A stretch of 45,138 nt of DNA from Cellulomonas sp. (GTDB lineage: Bacteria > Actinomycetota > Actinomycetes > Actinomycetales > Cellulomonadaceae). Position numbers and translations under genes: made by a program. Shown piece after piece: positions 30,708 to 39,248 of this stretch. The stretch lies in contig JADGOR010000006.1 in the NCBI GenBank assembly GCA_017882855.1, positions 1-45,138 on the forward strand, read 5' to 3'. Each line of letters begins with the position of its first letter. Position 1 is the stretch's first letter. The notes under the pieces are model-generated. The model worked only from the letters and a program-made list of their open reading frames with translations. It ran no database searches and was not told the origin of the DNA.

Positions 30708-30758
30708 TCGAATCGGCGCCCGGGAGACGTCACCCGACGCGACGTCGGGCCCGGTGAC

Positions 30759-30788
30759 CTGACCCGCGCCGTCCGGTCGGGCTACCGT
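30759..30788 (+). promoter_or_regulatory. candidate promoter of the yajQ-family gene
   Basis: CTGACC (-35) and TACCGT (-10) are 18 bases apart, starting a leader of about 35 bases. A small stem (CCCGACG, CGA, CGTCGGG) lies just upstream at 30733-30749. The match to consensus is modest. Confidence 0.4.
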
Positions 30789-30828
30789 GGTGCGGAGCAA
30801 CCGCGTGCGCAGCCCAAGGAGACCAGCC

Positions 30829-31320
30829 ATGGCCAGTGAGTCCTCGTTCGACGTCGTGAGCAAGGCGGACCACCAGGAGGTCGACAACGCGCTCAACCAG
30901 GCCGCCAAGGAGGTCGCGCAGCGCTACGACTTCAAGCACGTCGGGGCGTCGATCGTCTGGAGCGGCGAGAAGATCGTGATCACCGCGAACTCCGAGGAGC
31001 GCGCGAAGGCCGTGCTCGACGTCTTCGAGATGAAGCTGGTCAAGCGCGGCATCTCGCTCAAGGCGCTCGACGCGGGCGAGCCGAAGGCATCGGGCAAGGA
31101 GTTCCGGCTCGAGTGCGAGATCAAGCAAGGCCTGACCAGCGAGAACGCGAAGAAGGTTGCGAAGATCATCCGCGAGGAGGGACCCAAGGGGGTCAAGCCG
31201 CTGATCCAGGGCGACGAGCTACGGGTGACCGCCAAGAGCCGTGACGACCTGCAAGAGGTCATTGCGCTGCTCAAGGGCGCGGACCTCGACGTCGCGCTGC
31301 AGTTCACCAACTACCGGTAG
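30829..31320 (+). CDS. yajQ: YajQ-family nucleotide-binding protein
   Basis: Cytoplasmic protein of 163 residues, full family length ([20 protein letters not shown] ... [11 protein letters not shown]). The family has two RNP-like ferredoxin-fold domains. Some proteobacterial members bind cyclic di-GMP and act with transcription factors; others bind nucleic acid. The function in actinobacteria is not established. AAGGAG precedes the ATG. It is divergent from tRNA-Tyr and ends 6 bases from the convergent htpX stop. Confidence 0.93.
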   Translation: MASESSFDVVSKADHQEVDNALNQAAKEVAQRYDFKHVGASIVWSGEKIVITANSEERAKAVLDVFEMKLVKRGISLKALDAGEPKASGKEFRLECEIKQGLTSENAKKVAKIIREEGPKGVKPLIQGDELRVTAKSRDDLQEVIALLKGADLDVALQFTNYR

Positions 31321-31326
31321 GGCCGA

Positions 31327-32190
31327 CTACGGCAGGCGCTGACCGGCCATCTTCTCGAGCCGGTCGACCCGGTTCGCGATCGGCGGGTGGGTGGCGAAAA
31401 GGGTCGCCATGCCGCTGCCCCGGAACGGGTTCGCGATCATCAGGTGCGAGACGTCGACCAGCTCGCGGGCCGGTGGTAGCGGCGCCGCCCGGGTGCCGGC
31501 TTCGAGCTTGCGCAGCGCGCTCGCGAGCGCCAGCGGGTCGCCGGTGAGCTTCGAACCGTCCTCGTCGGCGTCGTACTCGCGGGTCCTGCTGATCGCGAGC
31601 TGGATCACGGTGGCCGCGAGCGGCGCGAGGATGACCATCCCGAGCGCCGCGATCGGGTTGGTGGAGCGCTGCCGGTCCCCGCCACCGAAGAACATCAGGA
31701 ACTGCGCCAGCGCGGTGATCATGCCGGCGATCGCGGCGGCCACCGACGAGGTCAGGATGTCCCGGTTGTACACGTGCATGAGCTCGTGGCCGAGCACCCC
31801 GCGCAGCTCGCGCTCGTCGAGCAGCTGCAGGATCCCTTCCGTGCAGCACACCGCCGCGTGCCGCGGGTCACGGCCCGTCGCGAAGGCGTTCGGGGCCGCC
31901 GTCGGCGAGACGTACAGGGTCGGCATCGGCTGCCGGGCGGCGGTCGAGAGCTCACGAACGATCCGGTACATGCCCGGCTGCTCGAGCTCGGAGACGGGAC
32001 GCGCGCGCATGGCGCGGATGGCGATGTTCGCCGAGTTCCAGTAGCCGTACGCGGTGCCGACGAGACCGAGGCCCGCGAACAGCCAGATCAGCCGGCCGCC
32101 GTTGACGACGGCGCCCAGCGAGAGCATGACTACCCAGAGGAAGGCGAACAGGCCCACCGTCTTCAGCCCGTTGAAGTGCTGATGGCCCAT
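31327..32190 (-). CDS. htpX: membrane zinc metalloprotease HtpX
   Basis: M48B protease of 287 residues that degrades misfolded membrane proteins. Two N-terminal membrane segments (about 11-30 and 33-50) precede the catalytic helix [11 protein letters not shown], with zinc ligands His135 and His139 and catalytic Glu136. Two further membrane segments follow, and then the third ligand Glu205 in SRTREYDAD. The start ATG has GGAAGGGG upstream; the longer frame before it lacks homology. A TAGGGT hexamer (32234-32239, minus) could be its -10, but I see no matching -35. The fprA-htpX spacer (32191-32392) has no other gene. Confidence 0.94.
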   Translation of the reverse strand: MGHQHFNGLKTVGLFAFLWVVMLSLGAVVNGGRLIWLFAGLGLVGTAYGYWNSANIAIRAMRARPVSELEQPGMYRIVRELSTAARQPMPTLYVSPTAAPNAFATGRDPRHAAVCCTEGILQLLDERELRGVLGHELMHVYNRDILTSSVAAAIAGMITALAQFLMFFGGGDRQRSTNPIAALGMVILAPLAATVIQLAISRTREYDADEDGSKLTGDPLALASALRKLEAGTRAAPLPPARELVDVSHLMIANPFRGSGMATLFATHPPIANRVDRLEKMAGQRLP

Positions 32191-32392
32191 GTCGAGACCG
32201 CCCCTTCCTTCGCCGACGCCGCATCGTGCTCGGACCCTACGGCGCACCGAACAGCACCGCACCAGGATCAACGCCGGACCGGGTCCGTTGGTTCCCTGGA
32301 TCCGACGCTACCTCAGCGGCGTCGGCCCGAGTGGGGCGTCGTGGCACCGGCTCGCCGCGCAAGCGTGCCCCGACGCTCCACCAGAGGGGTGG

Positions 32393-33757
32393 TCACGAGT
32401 GCTCTCCGAGGGAGATGGCGACCATCTCGTCGCGTGGCACCACCTTGATCCGATCGCGGCCCTCGGCCGCGCCGAGCTCGCGCTCGTAGGCGTCGAGCAG
32501 CTCCCAACCGCTCCAGGTCAGGTACCTGACGCCGGCGCGCTCGAGCCGCTCGATCACCGCCGCCGGCGCCGGCATCGGCGTCGGCGTCAGCGCGGGCGCG
32601 TCCTCGACCAGGTGCCGGATGGTCTCCGTGGCATCCGACTTCGTGTGCCCGATGAGTCCGACCGGACCACGCTTGATCCAGCCCGTCGCGTACAGGCCGG
32701 GCAGGTGCCCGCCGTCGGCGGCCAGCACGCGACCCTCCTCGTTCGGGATCACGCCCGCGACGTCGTCGAACGGCAGGCCGGGCACCGGCGAGCCGAAGTA
32801 GCCGACGGCGCGATAGACCGCCTCCACGTCGAAGTCGTGGAACTCCCCCGTCCCGGTGACCGTTCCGTCGCCGTTGAGCCTGGTCCGCTCGGTCCGGAAC
32901 CCGGTGACGCGATCGGTGCCGAGAACCGCAGCCGGCTGGTGCAGGAAGTGCAGGTGGATGCGTCGCGATGCGCTCAGCCCGGCGGGATCCCGCAGCGTCC
33001 AGTCGGTCAGCGTCGTGACAACCTGCTTGGTCTGGTTGGAGGACTGGATCGCCTCCATCGAGCCCTCGTCGAAGTCGAAGTCCTCGGGGTACACGATCAC
33101 GTCGACGTCGGGCATGCGACCCAGCTCGCGCAGCTCGAGCGGCGCGAACTTCACCTGGGCCGGACCGCGCCGGCCGAACAGGTGGACATCAGTCACCGGG
33201 TTGGTGAGCAGCAGCTCGAAGACGTTCGGCGGGAGCTCCGTGTACGCGAGGTCCTCGGGGTGCTTGGACAGCATCCGGGCGACGTCGAGAGCGACGTTCC
33301 CGTTGCCGATGACGGCGACGTGCCGCGCCTCGAGCGGCCAGGTGCGAGGAACGTCGGGGTGGCCGTCGTACCACGAGACGAAGTCGGCCGCACCGAAAGA
33401 ACCCGGCAGGTCGATGCCCGGGATGTCGAGGCTCGCATCCCGGATCGCCCCGGTCGCGAAGATGACCGCGTCGTAGAGCTCGCGCAGCTCCGCAACCGTC
33501 AGCGCGGTACCGACATCGACGTTCGAGATGAGTCGGATGTCACCCCGCTCGAGGATCTTCTGGAGCGCGGTGATGATCTGCTTGATCCGCGGGTGGTCGG
33601 GCGCAACACCGTATCTGACCAGGCCGAACGGGGCCGGCAACCGCTCGATCAGGTCGATGCTGACGTCGAGCCCGGACTTGCTCAGGATGTCCGCGGCATA
33701 GATGCCGGCCGGTCCTGCGCCGATGATTCCGACGCGTAGCGGACGGGAGGTGGTCAC
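32393..33757 (-). CDS. fprA: ferredoxin/adrenodoxin-type NADP+ reductase
   Basis: FAD enzyme of 454 residues in the adrenodoxin-reductase/FprA family, transferring electrons between NADPH and ferredoxins, often for cytochromes P450. The FAD site is VGIIGAGPAGIYAA (9-22), the NADP site VIGNGNVALDVAR near residue 152, and the C-terminal family motif is GWIKRGPVGLIGHTKSDA. YGVAPDHPRIK is also diagnostic. The start is GTG, with no strong ribosome binding site. No ferredoxin or P450 gene is adjacent. A TATACT hexamer on the minus strand (33827-33832) is a candidate -10. Confidence 0.93.
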   Translation of the reverse strand: MTTSRPLRVGIIGAGPAGIYAADILSKSGLDVSIDLIERLPAPFGLVRYGVAPDHPRIKQIITALQKILERGDIRLISNVDVGTALTVAELRELYDAVIFATGAIRDASLDIPGIDLPGSFGAADFVSWYDGHPDVPRTWPLEARHVAVIGNGNVALDVARMLSKHPEDLAYTELPPNVFELLLTNPVTDVHLFGRRGPAQVKFAPLELRELGRMPDVDVIVYPEDFDFDEGSMEAIQSSNQTKQVVTTLTDWTLRDPAGLSASRRIHLHFLHQPAAVLGTDRVTGFRTERTRLNGDGTVTGTGEFHDFDVEAVYRAVGYFGSPVPGLPFDDVAGVIPNEEGRVLAADGGHLPGLYATGWIKRGPVGLIGHTKSDATETIRHLVEDAPALTPTPMPAPAAVIERLERAGVRYLTWSGWELLDAYERELGAAEGRDRIKVVPRDEMVAISLGEHS

Positions 33758-34109
33758 GGCAGATCGACGCCCTTCAGACGGTGTGATGAAGCATGGTCAA
33801 CCGGCGTTCGACACGGTTGGTGTCGGAGTATACGGCCGAGGACGCCCGCCGCCCGCGGTGAGACGGGGACCGGTCAGGACCTCAATGATCTTGTCATGAT
33901 CCCGGCGTGACCAAGTCGCTGCTGCGCCCCGTGAGCTCTGCTCGCGCTGTCGGCGCGCCCGCGGCGTGGGTCATGTGTCGGATGACCTAGCGCCCCGACC
34001 TGCACTCTTCCACCTCTGCAGCCGGGCGCGCGTTCGACGCTCGCGGTGGCACCCGACCGGCCTGAGAAAGCTTGGTGTCGGAGCGCCCGGTCCGGCGTAG
34101 GTTCGCGTG
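33758..34109. other. intergenic region between fprA and rarD with repeats and no gene
   Basis: No credible gene is seen on either strand. Visible elements are overlapping inverted repeats CAACCG-N10-CGGTTG (33798-33819) and GACAC-N5-GTGTC, a TATACT -10 candidate for fprA, and an inverted repeat GGTCAT-N7-ATGACC (33969-33987). There is also a 12-base direct repeat TTGGTGTCGGAG (33817-33828 and 34072-34083), and TAGGTT (34098-34103) is placed as a -10 for rarD. Confidence 0.5.
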
Positions 34110-35093
34110 GTGACTTCTCGCCCCGCGCCGCGGCCCGCTCCAGGGGCGGCGCGGGAGACGCCTCGTCGTTCGCCCCCGGGTGACCGCACCGGCCTGCTGC
34201 TCGGAGTCGGGGCCTACCTGCTCTGGGGCATCCTGCCGCTCTACTTCCCACTCGTGCGCCCGGCCGGTGCCGCCGAGATAGTGGCGCACCGGGTCGTCTG
34301 GTCGCTCGCGTTCTGCGCAGCGGTCCTCGCGATCACCGGCCAGGCGGGCGCGCTGCGGGCCGCGATCCGGTCGCGGCGCTCGCTCGCCCTGCTGAGCATC
34401 GCCGCGGTTCTCATCGGGGTGAACTGGCTGACCTATGTGTTCGCCGTGCTCGCCGATCACGTGATCGAGGCGTCACTCGGTTACTTCATCAACCCGCTGG
34501 TCACCGTGCTGCTCGCGGTCTTCTTGCTGCACGAGCGACTTCGCCCGCTGCAGTGGTGGGCGCTCGGCGCGGGTGCGCTCGCCGTCGTCGTCATCACGGT
34601 GGGCTACGGGCGCCTGCCGTGGATCTCCCTCGTGCTCGCGTTCACCTTCGGGCTGTACGGCCTGGTGAAGAACCGGGTCGGCCGACGGGTCGACGCGCTC
34701 ACCGGGTTGACGATCGAGACGACGGTCCTCGCGCCCCTCGCTCTCGGTTATCTCCTCTGGCTCGAGCGGAGCGGCAGCGGCAGCTTCACGAACCACGGCC
34801 TCAGCCACGCGGCCCTGCTCGCGGCTGCCGGCGTGGTGACGGCACTGCCCCTGATCATGTTCGCGGGCGCCGCCCGCCGACTGCCGCTCAGCATCATCGG
34901 CCTGCTGCAGTACCTCGCGCCGATCCTGCAGTTCCTGGTCGGGCTGCTCGTGTTCCGCGAGGCGATGCCCGCTGCCCGCTGGTGGGGCTTCGCACTGGTC
35001 TGGATCGCGCTCGTCGTCCTGAGCGTCGACGGGCTCCGGTCGTTGCGGTCACCGGGCTCGGCCGGGGCACCGCGCGCGCTATCCGGCGCGTGA
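34110..35093 (+). CDS. rarD: RarD-type EamA (DMT superfamily) permease
   Basis: Drug/metabolite transporter of about 327 residues with roughly ten membrane segments in two EamA halves. An N-terminal hydrophilic Pro/Arg-rich stretch of about 27 residues precedes GLLLGVGAYLLWGILPLYFP, the family opening. AHRVVWSLAF and NWLTYVFAVLADHVIEASLGYFINPL are characteristic of RarD (chloramphenicol-sensitive protein). Two adjacent GTG codons can start it (34107 or 34110); TAGGTT ends six bases before the second, which favours that one as a leaderless start. Its last 15 bases overlap the convergent polyprenyl synthase gene. Substrate unknown. Confidence 0.9.
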   Translation: MTSRPAPRPAPGAARETPRRSPPGDRTGLLLGVGAYLLWGILPLYFPLVRPAGAAEIVAHRVVWSLAFCAAVLAITGQAGALRAAIRSRRSLALLSIAAVLIGVNWLTYVFAVLADHVIEASLGYFINPLVTVLLAVFLLHERLRPLQWWALGAGALAVVVITVGYGRLPWISLVLAFTFGLYGLVKNRVGRRVDALTGLTIETTVLAPLALGYLLWLERSGSGSFTNHGLSHAALLAAAGVVTALPLIMFAGAARRLPLSIIGLLQYLAPILQFLVGLLVFREAMPAARWWGFALVWIALVVLSVDGLRSLRSPGSAGAPRALSGA

Positions 35094-36083
35094 CACCAGC
35101 GCGTCCGCGAACGCGACGAGCGCGTCCTTCACTTCTCCCGCCGGCAGGCCCGCGATGGCGGCGATCGCTTCGTCGCCCCACGACCGTGCCTTCTCACTCG
35201 TCTCGTCGACCACGCTGTGCCGACCGAGCGCGGCCACCACCTCGGCCAGTCGGGCATCGCTCGTCAGGTCGCCGTCGATGGCGGCGAGCAGCGCCCTGTC
35301 CTCGGCGCCGCCGCCGGCGGCCACCCGCTCCCGCAGCAGCAGCACCGGCATCGTCGCGACCCTCTCCCGCAGGTCGGTCCCGGGAGTCTTGCCGGTCACC
35401 TCCGCGGCGGAGCGAACGTCGATCACATCATCCGCCAGCTGGAACGCCACGCCGGCCAGCTCCCCGTAGGTCGTCACCTGCTCGACGACGGTCGGCTCGC
35501 AACCGGCGAACATCGCGCCGAACCTGGCCGCGGTGGCGATCAGCGAACCGGTCTTGTCGGCCAGGACCTGCAGGTAGTGCTCGATGGCGTTGTCGCCCGC
35601 TCCAGGACCGACCGTCTCGTGCAGCTGACCGAGGCACAAGCGCTCGAACGTCTCCGCCTGGATGCGCACGGCTTCGGGCCCGAGGCCCGAGACCACCCGC
35701 GACGCGCGGGCGAACAGCAGGTCCCCGGTCAGGATTGCGACCGAGTTCCCCCACACCTCGTGGGCCGTCGGGGCACCGCGGCGCATCGGTGCCGCGTCCA
35801 TCACGTCGTCGTGGTACAGCGTCGCCAGGTGGGTCAGCTCGACGACGACGGCGGCGTCGATCACCTCGGGCCGTTGACCTTCACCGAGCTGCGCCGTGAG
35901 GAGTGTCAGCAGGGAGCGCAACCGCTTCCCGCCGGCGTTCACGAGATGCCGCGACGCGCTGTCCGCGAGCAGGTCGGTGTGCGTGACGGCGCCGCGAAGC
36001 CGCTCCTCGACGAGGTCGAGACGAGCGGAGAGTGCCGCGGCGAGCTCCGGGTCGGCGAGCGGCAGTGGCAGCGGGAACGTCAC
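35079..36083 (-). CDS. trans-polyprenyl diphosphate synthase
   Basis: All-alpha E-isoprenyl diphosphate synthase of 334 residues. The first Asp-rich motif is HDDVMD (Asp92, Asp93, Asp96) and the second is ADDVID (Asp218, Asp219, Asp222); GGKRLRSLL binds diphosphate. It condenses isopentenyl diphosphate onto an allylic primer and most likely makes the long side chain of menaquinone. The product length cannot be read with confidence. The GTG start overlaps the nuoN stop by four bases, so it is the last gene of the complex I operon; this neighbourhood is the main support for the quinone role. Its 3' end overlaps rarD by 15 bases. Confidence 0.92.
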   Translation of the reverse strand: MTFPLPLPLADPELAAALSARLDLVEERLRGAVTHTDLLADSASRHLVNAGGKRLRSLLTLLTAQLGEGQRPEVIDAAVVVELTHLATLYHDDVMDAAPMRRGAPTAHEVWGNSVAILTGDLLFARASRVVSGLGPEAVRIQAETFERLCLGQLHETVGPGAGDNAIEHYLQVLADKTGSLIATAARFGAMFAGCEPTVVEQVTTYGELAGVAFQLADDVIDVRSAAEVTGKTPGTDLRERVATMPVLLLRERVAAGGGAEDRALLAAIDGDLTSDARLAEVVAALGRHSVVDETSEKARSWGDEAIAAIAGLPAGEVKDALVAFADALVSRAG

Positions 36084-37654
36084 GGGATGAACTTAGCCGC
36101 CTGTGTCACCAGAGTGAGAACCGGGGAGGGCAGGACGCCGAGCAGGATCGTCGCGGCCACGGCGATGCTGATCGCCGCCGCGGTCAGACCCTCGGAGCGC
36201 ACCACCGTGGTCCGCTCCGCCGCGGTGCCGGCCGCGTCGGTGAAGAACATCAGCACGATCACCCGGACGTAGAAGAACGCTGCCGCGGCGGAAGCGATCA
36301 CACCGACGATGACGAGCGGCGTCGCGCTGCCGGCCACCGCCGCGGTGAAGACCGCGAACTTGCCGGTGAACCCGGCGGTGAGCGGGATTCCCGCGAGGGA
36401 CAGCAGGAACAGCGTGAAGGCGCCCGCCAGGAGCGGCGACCTCTTGCCGAGCCCGGCCCACTGGGACAGATGGGTGGCCTCACCGAGTACCTCGCCGGCG
36501 TCGTTCGTCTCCCGGACGAGCGAGACCACTCCGAACGCGCCGATGGATGCGATGCCGTACGCGAGCAGGTAGAAGAGCGTTCCGGAGATCCCGCGTTGGT
36601 TCCATGCGACCACACCGGTCAGGATGAAGCCCGCGTGCGCGATCGCCGAGTACGCCAGCATCCGCTTGATGTCCGTCTGCACGATCGCGATGACGGTCCC
36701 GACGAGCATGGTCAGGATCGCGACCGTCCACAGCACCGGCTTGAGCTCCCACCGCAGCCCCGGAAGCACCACGTACACGACCCGGAGCAGGACCCCGACG
36801 GCGGCCGCCTTGGTGCAGGCTGCCATGAACCCGGTGATCGGGGTCGGAGCGCCCTGGTAGACGTCCGGCGTCCAGGCATGGAACGGGACCGCGCCGACCT
36901 TGAAGAGGATGCCGACCAGCAGCATCGCGAGGCCGGCGAACAGGAGACTGTCCATGCCGAGCACAGATGATGTCGCGGTGGCGATGTCCGCGAGCTTGAT
37001 CGAGCCGGCAAAGCCGTACAGCAGAGCCGCACCGAACAGGAAGAACGCCGAGGCGAAGGCGCCGAGCAGGAAGTACTTCATCGCGGCTTCCTGGCTGAGC
37101 AGCCGCCGACGCCGGGCCAGCCCGCTCAGCAGGTAGAGCGGGAGCGAGAGCACCTCGAGCGCGACGAACATCAGCAACAGGTCGCCGGCCGCGGGGAAGA
37201 TCATCATGCCGCCGGTGGCGAACAGGACCAGCGGGTAGACCTCGGTCAGCACCAGGCCCTTGCGGCGCGCCAGCTGCTCGTAGTCCGAGCCGGGAACCGC
37301 CGCCCCCGAGGGAGCGAAAGCGTCTTCGCCGAGCGAGGTCCGGTCCGCGATCACCAGCAGTGCGAGCAGGGCGAGGCCGACGATGATGCCCTGCAGGATG
37401 AGGGCCGGTCCGTCCAGGATGTAGGCGCCATCGAACAAGCGGGATCCGCCGGTCTTGTGCACGCCGTGCCAGAGCAGGGCGACGGCGACCAGCGCGCCGG
37501 CAGTGGCGGCCAGGGCGAGAACGAGCTGGACCGTGCGGCGCAGTCGCTGCGGGACGAAGGCCTCGACCCCCACGCCGAGAATCCCGGCTCCGAGCACGAT
37601 CAGGACCGGCGCGAGCTCCGCCCACGCAATCGTCGGCGCGGTGAACGTCGTCAC
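36080..37654 (-). CDS. nuoN: NADH-quinone oxidoreductase subunit N
   Basis: Antiporter-like membrane subunit of complex I, 524 residues with about 14 helices. Proton-path residues lie in conserved segments: the glutamate in FVALEVLSLPLYLLSG and the lysines in LFKVGAVPFHAWTPDVYQGAP and TDIKRMLAYSAIAHAGF. The GTG start overlaps the nuoM stop (GTGA), and its own stop overlaps the polyprenyl synthase start. Confidence 0.97.
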   Translation of the reverse strand: MTTFTAPTIAWAELAPVLIVLGAGILGVGVEAFVPQRLRRTVQLVLALAATAGALVAVALLWHGVHKTGGSRLFDGAYILDGPALILQGIIVGLALLALLVIADRTSLGEDAFAPSGAAVPGSDYEQLARRKGLVLTEVYPLVLFATGGMMIFPAAGDLLLMFVALEVLSLPLYLLSGLARRRRLLSQEAAMKYFLLGAFASAFFLFGAALLYGFAGSIKLADIATATSSVLGMDSLLFAGLAMLLVGILFKVGAVPFHAWTPDVYQGAPTPITGFMAACTKAAAVGVLLRVVYVVLPGLRWELKPVLWTVAILTMLVGTVIAIVQTDIKRMLAYSAIAHAGFILTGVVAWNQRGISGTLFYLLAYGIASIGAFGVVSLVRETNDAGEVLGEATHLSQWAGLGKRSPLLAGAFTLFLLSLAGIPLTAGFTGKFAVFTAAVAGSATPLVIVGVIASAAAAFFYVRVIVLMFFTDAAGTAAERTTVVRSEGLTAAAISIAVAATILLGVLPSPVLTLVTQAAKFIP

Positions 37655-39231
37655 TTGGCGCCCCCTTCACTCGCGGCGGTCGTCGGTGCGGAGCCCGTCA
37701 CGGCGGCGCCTTGGACCGTCGGCACGGAATCCTGCACGCCGACCTGCTCGATCGTGCTCTTCGCAGGATCACGCACCAGGTCGAGAGCCGGCGCCGGGTA
37801 GAAGCCGAGGACGAGCATCAGGGCGATGAGCGGTCCGATCACCCAACGCTCGCGGTAGGTCGCGTCCTTGGCGTCGGCAAGCTCGGCGCGGACCGGTCCG
37901 GTGAAGGCACGCTGGTACGTGATCAGGATGTACAGAGCGGCGAGCACGACGCCGATGGTGGCCACCACCGCGGCCGGCGCCTGCCGCCCGTACGAGCCGA
38001 CCAGCACCATGAACTCGCTGATGAACGGCGACAGCCCCGGCAGGGCGAGCGCGGAGAGGCCGACGACGAGGAACAGCCCCGCGAGCACCGGCGTGACCTT
38101 CTGCAGTCCACCGAAGTCCGAGATCCGTTGCGAACCGCCGTGGCGGCGCGCCATCATCCCGGCCAGCAAGAACAGTCCACCGGTCGAGAGCCCGTGGTTG
38201 AACATGTAGAAGGACGAGCCCTCGACGCTCACCGAGGAGAACGCGAAGATGCCCAGCACGATGAAGCCGAAGTGCGAGACGGACGTGTACGCGATGAGCC
38301 GCATGATGTCCTGCTGACTGATCGCGAGCAGCGCGCCGTAGATCACCGAGATGACCGCGAGCACGACGATGGCGGGAGCGGCCCAGCGTGACGCATTCGG
38401 GAAGAGCGGCAGGCACAGCGTCAGCATCCCGAAGGTGCCGACCTTGTCGAGCACGCCGACCAGGAGCACGGACGTTCCCGCCGGGGCGTTCTGCGCGGCG
38501 TCGGGCAGCCACGTGTGCAGGGGGAACATCGGCGCCTTGATCGCGAACGCCAGGAAGAAGGCGAGAAAGATGAGCCGCTCGGTCGTCACCGGCAGGTGCA
38601 CACCGACGAGGCTGTCGACCAGGAAGCCGCCCTTGCCGCCGGGCCCGGACACGTAAAGCGCGATGACCCCGGCAAGCATGACGAGCCCGCCGGCGAGCGA
38701 GTAGAGCAGGAACTTGACCGCCGCGTAGCGCCGCTGGGCGCCCCCGAAGCCGCCGATCATGAAGTAGACCGGGATCAGCATGGCCTCGAAGAGCAGGTAG
38801 AAGAGGAACACGTCGCGAGCCGAGAAGACCGCGATCATGAACGCCTCGAGGAGCAGGACGAGGGCGAGGTAGTGGCGGAGCCGACCCAGGTCCTGACCCT
38901 GCTCGCGCCACGCGGCAAGCACCACGACCGGCACCAGGATCACCGAGAGGAGCACCATCAGCAGGCCTACGCCGTCGACGCCGACGGCGTAGCTCACGCC
39001 GAAGGCCGGGATCCACGAGACGAGCTCGCTGAACTGGTGCGTTCCCGCCGCCGCCGTGTCGAACTGCAGCGCCATCGCGGCGGCAAGCACGAGAACGGCC
39101 AGCGAGACGCCGAGCGCGATCGGACGGACCAGACGGCGCGAGGCCGCCGGGAGTGCCCACAGAGCCGCTGCGCCGATGACGGGCAGCACGATGAGCGCCG
39201 TGAGCCACGGGAATCCGCTGGAAGCCTGCAT
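37651..39231 (-). CDS. nuoM: NADH-quinone oxidoreductase subunit M
   Basis: Antiporter-like proton-pumping subunit, 526 residues. Family motifs include FLLYLLFEAMLIPVYFMIGG (with the helix 5 glutamate), AIKAPMFPLHTWLPDAAQNA (lysine and broken-helix region), and QQDIMRLIAYTSVSHFGF. The ATG lies 17 bases after the nuoL stop. The C-terminus ends in a short hydrophilic Thr/Ala-rich tail. Confidence 0.97.
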   Translation of the reverse strand: MQASSGFPWLTALIVLPVIGAAALWALPAASRRLVRPIALGVSLAVLVLAAAMALQFDTAAAGTHQFSELVSWIPAFGVSYAVGVDGVGLLMVLLSVILVPVVVLAAWREQGQDLGRLRHYLALVLLLEAFMIAVFSARDVFLFYLLFEAMLIPVYFMIGGFGGAQRRYAAVKFLLYSLAGGLVMLAGVIALYVSGPGGKGGFLVDSLVGVHLPVTTERLIFLAFFLAFAIKAPMFPLHTWLPDAAQNAPAGTSVLLVGVLDKVGTFGMLTLCLPLFPNASRWAAPAIVVLAVISVIYGALLAISQQDIMRLIAYTSVSHFGFIVLGIFAFSSVSVEGSSFYMFNHGLSTGGLFLLAGMMARRHGGSQRISDFGGLQKVTPVLAGLFLVVGLSALALPGLSPFISEFMVLVGSYGRQAPAAVVATIGVVLAALYILITYQRAFTGPVRAELADAKDATYRERWVIGPLIALMLVLGFYPAPALDLVRDPAKSTIEQVGVQDSVPTVQGAAVTGSAPTTAASEGGAK

Positions 39232-39248
39232 GTGGATCTCGGTCTCCC

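Noticed and set aside
32234-32239. TAGGGT as a full promoter for htpX
   Set aside because: No acceptable -35 lies 16-19 bases upstream, so only the hexamer is mentioned under htpX.
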